Source: Anaeramoeba flamelloides (Eukaryota; Metamonada; Anaeramoebidae). From it: a DNA stretch of 64,000 bases. The stretch spans positions 4,233,001 through 4,297,000 of the forward strand of contig JANTQA010000008.1 of the NCBI GenBank assembly GCA_027625915.1, written 5' to 3'. The notes under the pieces were generated by a model that was given only the letters and a program-made list of their open reading frames with translations, had not been told where the DNA came from and did no database searches. Shown one piece after another: positions 22,096 through 33,216 of the stretch; position 1 is the first letter of the stretch, and each line of letters opens with the position of its first letter. Made by a program: the position numbers and the translations under genes.

Positions 22096-24436
22096 CTAAA
22101 ATTTCTTATTTTAAATAATTAATAAAAATTTCTTATTTTAAAAAATTAATCAATTTTTTTATCCATTTTTTTTTTTTTTTTAACTTTTATGTTTTTTTTT
22201 TCTTTTTTATTCATGAAATAATCATTCAATTTGACTAAAACCTTATAAAGCCAAAATATCTATTTTATTAGATTTAAAAAAAAATTAAATATTTTGGTAT
22301 TTGTTTATTTAAAATATAATATCCCCGATTTAATTTGAAAAAATCAAGATATAGAAAAAATAATTACAAATAATTATTTAATTATAATTTTTTTTTACAA
22401 ACTATACACTATTTTGGTATTTTTTTTTTTGTTTTGTTATAAGAATTTTGAAATTATATTTTAATTTTTTTTTGCAAGTAAAGTGAATAAATATGGTAAT
22501 TTCAATAATATCTTTTTCATAAATAATAAAAACCCAATAGTTATTAATCTTTGATGGATCTTAAAAAAATTAATTAAAAATAATTTAGATCATTAAATTT
22601 ATTCTTGTTTTTTTTTCGATAGTGAAAATATTAAATTTAATAATTGATACTTTAGTAATTTATACAATAAAAAAAAATCATTGTTTTTTTTTTTATTAAA
22701 TGGATACATTTTTAAACTATTTCAATTATTTCTGTTCTTTTTTTTTTTTTTTGGACAAGTGTTTTATAAAAATAGAATAATATCTTGTTCAGATCATAAA
22801 TTTATTTTTTTGTAATTTGTGTTTTGATTTATGTAATGGATGAGTTAGCATCCTTTTATACAATTTATTAATTTATGTCTCATTTTTGCAAATCCAAAAT
22901 TTCGCATATTTCCAATATAAAGTTTAAAAAAAGTAACCTATTTTTTTTATTCAAGAATTAATTTGATTCTAAGAAATTGTGAAAACACTAAGTTTTAGTT
23001 TTATGTACAAAAGCCTTGATTTTGTAAGTAAAATTCATTCGTTTGTTTATTATTTTTAATGATTATTGTGAAATCCAAATCTTACGAATCAAGCCAATTG
23101 AGGTAGAGGTGATTATAAAAATTTAAATTTAATAGAAGATTTTTTAAAACTTTCTCAATTAAATTTAGTTCAATTAAGTTCAACTTTTTCTTTTACGATT
23201 TAAAAAAGATGTTTACTCAATTTTAAAAAAAAATGAAAAAGAATAGCAGAAAAAATTCCAAATTTTTAAAATATTTTTTGAACAAATTATTTGGTCTTAT
23301 TTACATGAATCGTTCTAACAATTTAAATTATTTTTAAAAGAAAAAAATTGATATTGAATTTCATGAATTTGCAAAATTCCCAAATATCTTCAATAAATAT
23401 TTATTTTGAAAAATCAAATTTCATCTTAAATTAAAAACTCAATTTCTGAATAAAACTATTAAATGACTTTAAAACTTTTTTGATTATAACGATACTTCTT
23501 GTAAAAAAAAAAAAATATTTTTTAATCCGTTGAATAAATCAATTGTTTTGGTTAACCTATGGAATTATCTCAAAAAAATTTAGAATAAAGCTCGATATTA
23601 TTATTTATTTAAGCTCTTCTCAAAAATTAAATAAAATTTGTTATATCTTTTGTTTTATTTAATATATTAACTCCAAATATAGAATCTAATGAAGGAATTT
23701 TTGTTTTTAAAATTCACTTTAAACATTACTTTTGAAAAATAAAAATTTCTCGAATGAAAAAGTTGTTTCTTTAAAATATCTTCTTATCATAATTAAAATC
23801 AAATTTAACTAAATGTTATTTACCTTAAGGTATTTTTCTGTATTCTTCTTGATTATTATGAGAACTTTTCTTTTATTACCAATCTTCAAATGGGACAAAT
23901 TATTTAATTACCAAAATTTGAACAATAAAAATTTTTAATCGTAATAAAATTAATTTGTAAAGTAAAATTTGAAAGTTTTAAAAAAATGAATTCTCGATCT
24001 TTGATTTTTGATTCAATATTTAAGAAAATTTTTTTGATTCATTGAAATTACTTTTAAGTTCACATTCCTCAATAAAATTAATAAAAAAAAACAAAAAAAA
24101 ACTGAAATAAAAAAAGTAAAAATATATTGTTTTATTGTAAAGTCGTCTTTAAAAAAGTGAAACATAAAAATTTTTATTTAATATCTTACCCGAAATGAAT
24201 GTAATGAAGAATATTAACTACTTTTTAGATATTTTGAAAAATTTTTTTGTTTCCTTTATCTTTTTTAAAGTGACAATAAGAAATAAAATAAAAAAAATTG
24301 ATCTTGTAATATTTTGAGGTTAATAATATATATTATTTGATCAAAATTAAATAAAAAATAAAAAATTTTGAGTTTGATCTCAAAATTTAAGTGGTTGGTG
24401 TGATTAATTTTTTGTTTTTTGTTTTGTGTTTTTTGT
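22096..24436. other. Convergent intergenic region with dispersed repeat copy
   Basis: Lies between the 3' ends of the glycosyltransferase gene and the repeat-tail gene. Contains repeat copy 22750-23620; the remainder is A/T runs with no coding exon seen. Confidence 0.45.
22750..23620. repeat. Dispersed repeat of about 1.1-1.2 kb, copy 2
   Basis: Same ordered landmarks as copy 1 (GATGAGTTAGC, a GTCTTATTTACATGAA block, AAATCAATTGTTTTGGTTAACC). The right end, with the AGAGAATATCATCAATA block, is absent. Confidence 0.5.
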
Positions 24437-25610
24437 TTAATCACTATGAGATTCTGAGTCAGAACTACTGTGCTTGTTTTTCTTATTGGATTTGTCAGAG
24501 TCTGAATCAGAACTTGAAGAGGATGAACTTGAACTATCCGAGGATGAACTTGAGGATTTGCCAGATTTTTTACTCTTATCTTGTTTTTCTTTTTTCTTTT
24601 GTTGTTCTTTTAATTCTTTTTCCTTCTTTTTCTTTTCCTCTTCAAGTAATTTTTGTTTCTTTTTCTCTTCTTGTTCTTTTTGTTTCTTTTCTTTTTCGAT
24701 TCGTTTTTTCTCTTCTTCTTGTCGTTTCTTTTCTTGTTGTTGTTTTTTCTTTTCTTCTTGTTCCTTTCGTTTTTTTTCTTGTTCTAATCGTTTTTTTTCT
24801 TGTTCTTGTCTTTTCTTTTCTTCTTGTTGTTTTTTTTTTTCTTCTTGTTCTTTTTGTTTTTTCGCTTTTTCAAGTCGTTTTTTTTCAGCTAATTGGTTTT
24901 TCTTTTCTTCTTGTTCTTTTTTTTGGTTTTCTTTCTCTTTTTGTTCTTTTTGTTTTTTATCTTTTTTAGAATCTGATTTTTCAGAATCAGAACTTGAAGA
25001 ACTAGAGCTATCTGAAGATGAACTGGAAGATTTGCCAGATTTTTTAGATTTATCTTTTTCTTGTTTTTTTTGTTCTTCTTGTTTTTGTTTATCTTCTTTG
25101 TCTTGTTTTTTGTTTTTATTTACTCCAAATTTGATACCAATTCTAATTCCTCCTTTTTTATTTTTCTTTTCTTCCTTTTCTTTATTATCTTCTTTATTTA
25201 CTTTTTCTTGTTTTTTGTTTTTGTCTTGTTTTTTGTTTTTTTTTCCTCCAAAAATACCAAATTTGATTCCTCCTTTGTTTTGTTTTTTCTTTTTGGAATT
25301 TTCAGAGTCTGAATCTGAGGAAGATGAACTAGATGATTTTCCAGATTTTTCACTTTTGTATTCTTTTTCTTTTTTCTTTTGTTGAACTTTTAATTGTTTT
25401 TGTTTTTTTTTCTCTTCCAGTTGTCTTTTTTTTTCTTTTTTTTCTTGTTCTTTCTTTTTTTTTGCCAATCGTTTTCTTGCGGCTTGTTGTCGTTTTTTAT
25501 CAAGTTGTAATCTTTTTTTTCTTCTTTGCTGTCGTTTTTTTTCTTCTTCTTTTTGCTTTTTGGTAAGTTGTTTTGGGTCTTTGTTTTCATTTGTATCCTT
25601 CTTGGTTTTT
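24437..25610 (-). CDS. C-terminal segment of the Lys/Glu/Ser repeat protein
   Basis: Open from about 25610 to TAA at 24437. It begins with a KKQKEEEKKRQQRRKKR coil and carries two glycine/phenylalanine boxes (GGIKFGIFGG at 25255, GGIRIGIKFG at 25140). Two KSGKSSSSSSDSS acidic-serine blocks flank a coil built of EEKKKQQEEKKRQEQEKKR-type heptad-like units. It ends SSSDSESHSD. The open frame extends upstream to 25696, but that part is an out-of-frame reading of the serine block. The natural reading is that this is the far end of the TBC gene at 33.2-38.2 kb rather than a separate gene, since no start or promoter is evident. Confidence 0.55.
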
Positions 25611-26690
25611 TTTAGAATCTGATTTATCAGAGTCTGAATTTGAGGAACTAGAGCTATCATCTGATGAACTGACTGATTTTTTACCAGATTTTCCACTTTT
25701 ATCTTTTTTTTCTGTTTGATCTATTGTTACTTTTTGATCAACATTTTCTGGCTTTTTGATTTTGTCTTGATCTTTTTTTTTGTCTTTGTCTTGTTCTTGC
25801 TTTTTATTTTTTTTTCCTCCAAATTTGATACCAATTTTAATTCCTCCTTTTTTGTTTTTCTTGTTTTGTTCTTGTTTTTGATCAGTTTTTTTTTTCTTAT
25901 TAGATTTTTCAGAGTCTGAATCTGAGGAAGAGGAACTTGATGATTTTCCAGATTTTCCACTTTTATCTTTTTTTTCAGTTTTTTGAATTTTTACTTTTTT
26001 ATCATCTTGTTGTTTTTGCTTATTGTCTTGTTTTTTGTTATCTTGCTTTTTGTTTTTGTCTTGTTTTTTATTTTTTTTTCCTCCAAAAATACCAAATTTG
26101 ATTCCTTTTTTATTTTTCTTATCATCTTGTTTTTCGTTTTTCTTATTGGATTTTTCAGAGTCTGAATCTGAGGAAGATGAACTAGATGATTTTCCAGATT
26201 TTTCACTTTTTTCGTCTTTTTCTTTTTTCTTTTGTTGAACTTTTAATTGTTGTTCTTTTTTTTTCTTTTCTTGTTGTCTTTTTTTTTTTTTTTTTTTGTT
26301 CTTTCTTTTTTTTTGCCAATCGTTTTCTTGCGGCTTGTTGTCGTTTTTTATCAAGTTGTAATCTTTTTTTTCTTCTTTGTTGTCGTTTTTTTTCTTCTTC
26401 TTTTTGCTTTTTGGTAAGTTGTTTTGGATCTTTGTTTTCATTTGTATCCTTCTTGGTTTTTTTAGAATCTGATTTATCAGAGTCTGAATTTGAGGAACTA
26501 GAGCTATCATCTGATGAACTGACTGATTTTTTACCAGATTTTCCACTTTTATCTTTTTTTTCTGTTTGATCTATTGTTACTTTTTGATCAACATTTTCTG
26601 GCTTTTTGATTTTGTCTTGATCTTTTTTTTTGTCTTTGTCTTGTTCTTGCTTTTTATTTTTTTTTCCTCCAAATTTGATACCAAATTTGA
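25230..26690 (-). repeat. Recent tandem duplication, period 850 bp
   Basis: The stretch 25230-25835 recurs at 26080-26690 with an 850-base offset and only scattered differences (for example GATTTATCAGAGTCTGAATT at 25621 and 26471). It carries one acidic Ser block, coil and box. The two copies differ mainly in lengths of T runs, which puts parts of them in different frames. Confidence 0.8.
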
Positions 26691-29416
26691 TTCCTTTTTT
26701 ATTTTTCTTTACATCTTGTTTTTCGTTTTTCTTTTTGGATTTTTCAGAATCAGAATCTGAGGAAGAGGAACTACTTGAACTTGATGATTTTACAGATTTT
26801 TTACTTTTTTCGTCGTTTTCTTTTTTCTTTTTTTGTTCTTTTAATTCATTTTCTTTCTTTTTCTTTTCTTCTTCAAGTAATTTTTGTTTCTTTTTATCTT
26901 CTTGTTCTTTTTGTTTCTTTTCTTTTTCTAATCGTTTTTTTTCTTCTTCTTGTCGTTTCTTTTCTTGTTGTTTTTTTAATTTGTCTTCTTTTTCTTTGTT
27001 TTTTTTGTCTTGTTCTAATTTTTTCTTTTCTTCTTGTTGTTTTTTTTTTTCTTCTTGTTCTTTTTGTTTCTTTTCTTTTTCTAATCGTTTTTTCTCGTCT
27101 TGTTCTTTTTTTTGTTTTTCTTTTTCTTGTTTTTGTTTTTGTTTTTTTTTAGAATCTGATTTTTCAGAATCAGAACTTGAAGAACTTGAACTATCTGAAG
27201 ATGAACTGGAAGATTTGCCAGATTTTTTACTTTTATCTTTTTTAGTAGTTTTATCTTGTTTTTCTATTTTTTCGATTTGTACTTTTTCTGGTTTTTGTTG
27301 GTCTGTTTTTTTTTGTTTCTGTACCTTTTCTTCTTTCTGATCTTGTTTTTTTTTATTGGATTTATCTGAATCTGAACTTGAAGAACTTGATGATTTTCCA
27401 GATTTTTTACTTTTATCTTTTTGTTCTTTTTTTTGTTTATCTTCTTTGTCTTGTTCTTGTTTTTTGTTTTTTTTTCCTCCAAATTTGATACCAAATTTTC
27501 TTCCTTTTTTTTCCTTTTGATTTTGATCTTGTTTTTCGTTTTGATCTTGTTCTTTTTGTTTATTATCTTGTTTTTTGTTTTCGTCTTGTTTTTTATTTTT
27601 TTTTCCTCCAAATTTGATTCCGAATTTTATTCCTTTTTTTTTCTTATTATCATCTTTCTTTTTTTTATCTTTATCAGAATCAGAATCTGAACTTGATGAA
27701 CTGGATGAACTTGAAGATTTACCAGATTTACCACTTTTATCTTGTTTTTGTGCTTTTTTTTGTTGAACTTTTAAGGCTTTCTGTTTTTTTTGTTCTTGTT
27801 GTTTTTGTAATTTTTCTTCTTTTTCTTTTTGTTTTTTTTCTTGTTCTAATCTTTTCTTTTCAGCTATTTGTTTTTTTTTGTCTTCTTGTTCTTTTTGTTT
27901 TTTTTCTTTTTCGAGTCTCTTTTTTTCAGCTAATTGTTTTTTCTTTTCTTCTTGTTCTTTTTGTTTCTTTTCTCTTTCCAGTCTCTTTTTTTCTTTTTCT
28001 AATCGTTTTTTTTCAGCTTGTTCTTTTTTTTCTTTTTCTTGTTTTTGTTTTTGTTTTTGTTTTTTTTTAGAATCTGATTTTTCAGAATCAGAACTAGAAG
28101 AACTTGAACTATCTGAAGAAGAACTGGATGATTTACCAGATTTTACTTTTTTTTTGTTTTATTTTATCAAATTTTTAAGGCTTTTGTTTTTTTTGTTCTT
28201 GTTGTTTTTTTAATTTGTCTTCTTTTTCTTTTTGTTTTTTTTCTTGTTCTAATTTTTTCTTTTGAGCTAATTGTTTTTTCTTTTCTTCTTGTTCTTTTTG
28301 TTTCTTTTCTTTTTCTAATCTCTTTTTTTCAGCTAATTGTTTTTTCTTTTCTTGTTTTTCTTTTTGTTTTTTTTCTTTTTCTAATTTCTTTTTTTCTTTT
28401 TCTTTTTTTTTTTGTTCTTTTTCTTTTTGTTTCTTTTCTTTTTCTAATCGTTTTTTTTCTGCTTTTTCTTTTTTGAGTTTTTGTTTTTGTTGTTTTTGAG
28501 ATTCGGTTTTTTCAGACTCAGAACTTGAAGAACTGGAACTTGAAGAAGAGGAGCTTGATGAAGAGGATGAACTGGAGGAACTTGATGAACTGGATGATGA
28601 TTTTTCTCCTTTTTCCTTTCTAGCTTGTTTTCTTTGTTGTTTTTTTAATTCTTTTTCTTTCTTTTTGTTTTCTTTTTCTTTCTTTTTTCTTTCTTTTTCA
28701 GCTAATTTTTGTTTCTTTTTTTCTTCTTTTTCTTTTTGTTTCTTTTCTTTGGCTAATCTTTTTTTTTCATTTAATTGTTTTTTTTTGTCTTCTTTTTCTT
28801 TTTCTAATCTTTTTTTTTCTTCTAATTCTTTTTGTTTTTTTTTTTTCTTCTAATTCTTTTTGTTTTTTTTCTTGTTTCTTTTTGTTTCTTTTCTTTTTCT
28901 AATCGTTTTTTTGCTTTTTTTTTTTTGTTTTTTTCTTTATCTTCTTTTTTTTTTTGTTTGATCTTTTTTTCTGATTTTTTCAGAATCAGAACTTATATCT
29001 GAAGAAGAACTTGAGGATTTTCAGTTTTTTATTTTATCTTTTTTTTTTTTTTTATCTTTTTCTTGTTTGTTGTTTTTTTTTCGAATTTATCACATTTATT
29101 TCCTTTTCGATTTTTATTATCTTTATTTTTTTGATCTTTATTTTTCTTTTTATCTTTATCAGAATCTGAAGAACTAGATGAACTAGATGAACTTGATGAT
29201 TTTCCAGATTTTCCTGATTTTACACTTTTATCTTGTTTTTGTGTTTTCTCTGGTTGCACTTTTAATTCTACTTGTTTTTTCTGTTCTTGTTGTTTTTTTA
29301 ATTTATCTTCTTCTTCTTTTTGTTTTTTTTGTTGTTCTAATCTTTTTTTTTCATTTAATTGTTTTTTTTTTTTTTCTTCTTCTTTTTGTTTTTTTTCTTT
29401 TTCTAATCTCTTTTTT

Positions 29417-31489
29417 TCAGCTTTTTCTTTTTTTTGTTTTTTTTTTTTTTTTTTTTGTTTCTTTTTTTTTTTTTCTAATCGTTTTTTTCTTTTTTTTCTT
29501 TTTTTTTTTTCTTTTTCTTTTTTGAGTTTTTTTTTTTTGTTTTTTGAGATTTTTTTTTTTTTTAGAATCAGAACTTGAAGAACTGGAACTTGAAGAAGAG
29601 GATGAACTTGATGAAGAGGATGAACTGGAGGAACTTGAAGAACTGGATGATGATTTTTCTCCTTTTTCCTTTTTAGCTTGTTTTCTTTGTTGTTTTTTTA
29701 ATTCTTTTTCTTTCTTTTTGTTTTCTTTTTCTTTCTTTTTTTTTTCTTTTTCAGCTAATTTTTGTTTCTTTTTTTCTTCTTTTTCTTTTTGTTTCTTTTC
29801 TTTGGCTAATCCTTTTTTTTCTTGTTTCATTCGTTTTTTTTCATTTAATTGTTTCTTTTTATCTTCTTGTTCTTTTTGTTTTTTTTCTTGTTCTAATTTT
29901 TTCTTTTCAGCTAATTGTTTTTTCTTTTCTTCTTGTTCTTTTTGTTTCTTTTCTTTTTCTAATTTTATTTTTTCAGTTATTTCTTTTTTTAGTTTATCTT
30001 TATCTTCTTCTTCTTTTTGTTTTGGATCTTTATTTTTTTTAGAATCTGATTTTTCAGAATCAGAACTTGAAGAACTAGAGCTATCTGAAGAAGAACTTGA
30101 GGATTTACCTGATTTTTTGGATTTGTCTTTTTGATCTTTTTTTTGATCTTCTTTTTCGTCTTGTTCTTTTTTATTTTTTTTTCCTTCAAATTTGATACCA
30201 AATTTTATTCCTTTTCGATTTTTATTTTTATTATCATCTATTTTTTGATTTTTAACGTTCTTTTTCTTAGAATCAGAATCTGATAAACTTGAACTAGAGG
30301 AAGAAGAACTTGATGATTTACCAGATTTTCCTGATTTTCCACTTTTATCTTGTTTTTGTGCTTTTTTTTGTTGAACTTTTAATTCTTTTTGTTTTTTTTG
30401 TTCTTGTTGTTTTTTTAATTTGTCATCTTTTTCTTTTTGTTTCTTTTGTTGTTCTAATCTTTTTTTTTCTGCTATTTGTTTCTTTTTGTCTTCTTGTTCT
30501 TTTTGTTTCTTTTCTTTTTCTAATCTTTTTTTTTCAGCTAATTGTTTTTTCTTTTCTTGTTGTTGTTTTTTCTTATCTTCTTGTTCTTTTTGTTTCTTTT
30601 GTTTTGCTAAGCGTTTTTTTTCAGCTTTTTCTTTTTTTTTCTTTTCTTTTTGTTCTTTTTGTTTTTGTTTTTTATCCTTTTTAGAATCTGTTTTTTCAGA
30701 ATCAGAATTAGATGAACTTGAACTGGAAGATGATGATGAAGAACTTGAGGATTTACCAGATTTTTGAGATTTATCTTTTTGTTTATCATCTTTTTTGTTT
30801 TTTTTTCCTCCAAATTTTATTCCAAATTTAAGTCCTTTTTTATTCTTTTTATCATCGTTCTTTTTATCTTTCTCTTTTTTTTTATCTTTATCAGAATCAG
30901 AAGAACTTGAAGAACTTGAAGATTTTCCAGATTTATCTTGTTTTCCAGATTTATCTTGTTTTTGTAATTTTTCTTGTTGGACTTTCAAGGCTTTTTGTTT
31001 TTTTTGTTCTTGTTGTTTTTTTAATTTTTCTTCTTTTTCTTTTTGTTTTTTTTGTTGTTCTAATCTCTTTTTTTCAGCTATTTGTTTCTTTTTGTCTTCT
31101 TGTTCTTTTTGTTTCTTTTCTTTTTCTAATCTCTTTTTTTCAGCTAATTGTTTTTTCTTTTCTTCTTTTTCTAATTTCTTTTTTTCTTTTTCTAATCGTT
31201 TTTTTTCTGCTTTTTCTTTTTTGAGTTTTTGTTTTTGCTGTTTTTGTGATTCGGTTTGATTAGAATCAGAACTTGAAGAACTGGAACTTGAAGATGAGGA
31301 TGAGCTAGATGAGCTTGATGAACTTGATGAACTTGATGAACTTTCTCCTTTTTCCTTTTTAGCTTGTTTTCTTTGTTGTTTTTTTAATTCTTTTTCTTTC
31401 TTTTTTTTTTCTTTTTCAAGTAATTTTTGTTTCTTTTTCTCTTCTTTTTCTTTTTGTTTCTTTTCTTTGGCTAATTCTTTTTTTTTCAT
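29417..31489 (-). CDS. Longest uninterrupted stretch of the repeat tail (690 codons)
   Basis: Pure tail sequence: coil, a run of about 25 serines, coil, KSGKSSSS blocks, boxes at 30820 (GLKFGIKFGG) and 30195 (GIKFGIKFEG), further coil, then a run of about 28 serines and a Lys-rich end. The last 30-40 codons are a frame-slipped reading of a T-rich stretch. There is no recognisable domain or credible start codon, so it is best read as an internal part of the TBC gene. Alternating acidic Ser clusters and Lys-rich segments resemble the layout of nucleolar Nopp140/treacle tails; this is a compositional likeness only. Confidence 0.5.
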   Translation of the reverse strand: MKKKELAKEKKQKEKEEKKKQKLLEKEKKKKEKELKKQQRKQAKKEKGESSSSSSSSSSSSSSSSSSSSSSSSSDSNQTESQKQQKQKLKKEKAEKKRLEKEKKKLEKEEKKKQLAEKKRLEKEKKQKEQEDKKKQIAEKKRLEQQKKQKEKEEKLKKQQEQKKQKALKVQQEKLQKQDKSGKQDKSGKSSSSSSSSDSDKDKKKEKDKKNDDKKNKKGLKFGIKFGGKKNKKDDKQKDKSQKSGKSSSSSSSSSSSSSSNSDSEKTDSKKDKKQKQKEQKEKKKKEKAEKKRLAKQKKQKEQEDKKKQQQEKKKQLAEKKRLEKEKKQKEQEDKKKQIAEKKRLEQQKKQKEKDDKLKKQQEQKKQKELKVQQKKAQKQDKSGKSGKSGKSSSSSSSSSSLSDSDSKKKNVKNQKIDDNKNKNRKGIKFGIKFEGKKNKKEQDEKEDQKKDQKDKSKKSGKSSSSSSDSSSSSSSDSEKSDSKKNKDPKQKEEEDKDKLKKEITEKIKLEKEKKQKEQEEKKKQLAEKKKLEQEKKQKEQEDKKKQLNEKKRMKQEKKGLAKEKKQKEKEEKKKQKLAEKEKKKKEKENKKKEKELKKQQRKQAKKEKGEKSSSSSSSSSSSSSSSSSSSSSSSSSSSSDSKKKKNLKKQKKKTQKRKRKKKKKKKKKTIRKKKKETKKKKKKTKKRKS

Positions 31490-32600
31490 TTAATTGTTTC
31501 TTTTTTTCTTCTTGTTCTTTTTGTTTTTTTTCTTTGGCTAATTTTTTTTTTTCATTTAATTGTTTCTTTTTGTCTTCTTGTTCTTTTTTTTTCTTTTTTT
31601 TTTCTAATTCTTTTTTTTTTTTCTTGTTGTTCTTTTTGTTTCTTTTTTTCTTTTTATCTTGTTTTTTTTTCATCTTTTTCTTTTTTTGATTTTTTTTTAT
31701 CTTCTTTTTCCTTTTTTTTTCTTAATTTTTTAGTTTGGTTTTTTCAGCTAATTTTTTTCTTTTCTATCTTTTTCTTTTTCTAATCGTTTTTTTTTTTTTT
31801 TTCTTTTTGTTTTTGTTTTTTATCTTTTTTAGAATCTGATTTTTCAGAATCTGAACTTGAAGATGAACTTGAACTTGAAGAAGAGGAAGAACTGGAGGAT
31901 TTTTCAGATTTTCCACTTTTATCTTGTTTTTGAGCTTTTTCTTGTTTTACTTTTAAGGGTTTTTGTTTTTTTTCTTGTTGGTGTTTTTTTAATTTGTCTT
32001 CTTTTTCTTTTTCTTTTTTTTCTTCTTTAATTTTTTTTTGTCTTCTTTTTCTTTTTCTCTTTTTTGTTCTATTTTCTTTTTTTTCTTTTTTTTTTTTTTT
32101 TTTTTTTTTGCTTTTCTTTTTTTTTTTTTTGTTTTTCTCTTTTGCACCATTTGTTTTTTTTTTATTAATTCTTTCTTTTTTTTTCTTGTTCTAATCTTTT
32201 TTTTTTCTTGTTCTAATTTTTTTTTTTTTTTTTTTTTTTTTTTGGTTTTTTTTTCTTTTTCTTTTTGTTTTTTTTTTTTTTTCTAATCGATTTTTTTCTG
32301 CTTTTTTTTTTTTTGTTTTTCTTTATTTTCTTTTTTTTGATATGTTTTTTTCAGAATCAGAATTTTGCAGAATCAGAACTGGAAGAACTTGAACTATCTG
32401 AAGATAACTGGAGGATTTGCCAGATTTTTTTAGATTTATTTTTTGTTGTTTTCATTCTTTTTTTTTTTTTTATTTTTTTTTTTTTTTCTTTTTTATTTTC
32501 TTTTTATTTCTTTTTTTTTTTCTTTTTTATTCTTTTTCTTTTTTTTTTTTTTCTTTTCAGAGGAACTTAGGAACTTTTTGATTTTCTTTTTTTTCTTTTA
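31490..32600 (-). other. Degraded section of the repeat tail
   Basis: T-runs of 10-25 bases dominate the plus strand and no frame stays open in the expected sense. Pieces of the coil and one Ser block (near 31860 and 32350) are still readable. Either sequence decay or unreliable consensus through collapsed homopolymers. Confidence 0.6.
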
Positions 32601-33216
32601 TCTTGTTTTTTTGTTTTTCTTGTTGTAGTCAATTTTTTTAAGGCTTTTTTTTTTTGTTCTTGTTTTTTTAATTTTTTCTTCTTTTTCTTTTTGTTTTTTT
32701 TCTTGTTCTAATCTTTTCTTTTCAGCTAATTGTTTTTTTTTGTCTTCTTGTTCTTTTAGTTTCTTTTCTTTTTCTAATCTTTTTTTTTCAGCTAATTGTT
32801 TCTTTTTATCTTCTTGTTCTTTTTGTTTTTTTTCTTTTTCTAATCTCTTTTTTTCAGCTAATTGTTTTTTCTTTTCTTCTTGTTCTTTTTTTTTCTTTTC
32901 TTTTTTTTCTTTTTTTTTTTGTTTTTTATCTTTTTTAGAATCTGATTTTTCAGAATCAGAACTAGAAGAATTAGAAAGATCTGAAGAAGAACTTGAGGAT
33001 TTGCCAGATTTTTTACTTTTATCTTTTTGTTGTTTTCCATCTTTTTTTTGTTTATCATCATTATCTTCTTTTTTGTTTTTATTTCTTCCAAATTTGATAC
33101 CAAATTTTATTCCTTTTTTATTTTTGTGATCTTTCTTTTTATTATCTTTATCAGAATCTGAACTTGATGAACTTGATGATTTTCCTGATTTTCCTGATTT
33201 TTCGCTTTTGTCTTGT

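Noticed and set aside
25590-26546. Two open frames starting MENLVKNQSVHQ that look like paralogous gene starts
   Set aside because: That stretch is the Ser-block DNA read in the wrong frame (the correct reading is SGKKSVSSSDDSSS); the frames only become meaningful further on.
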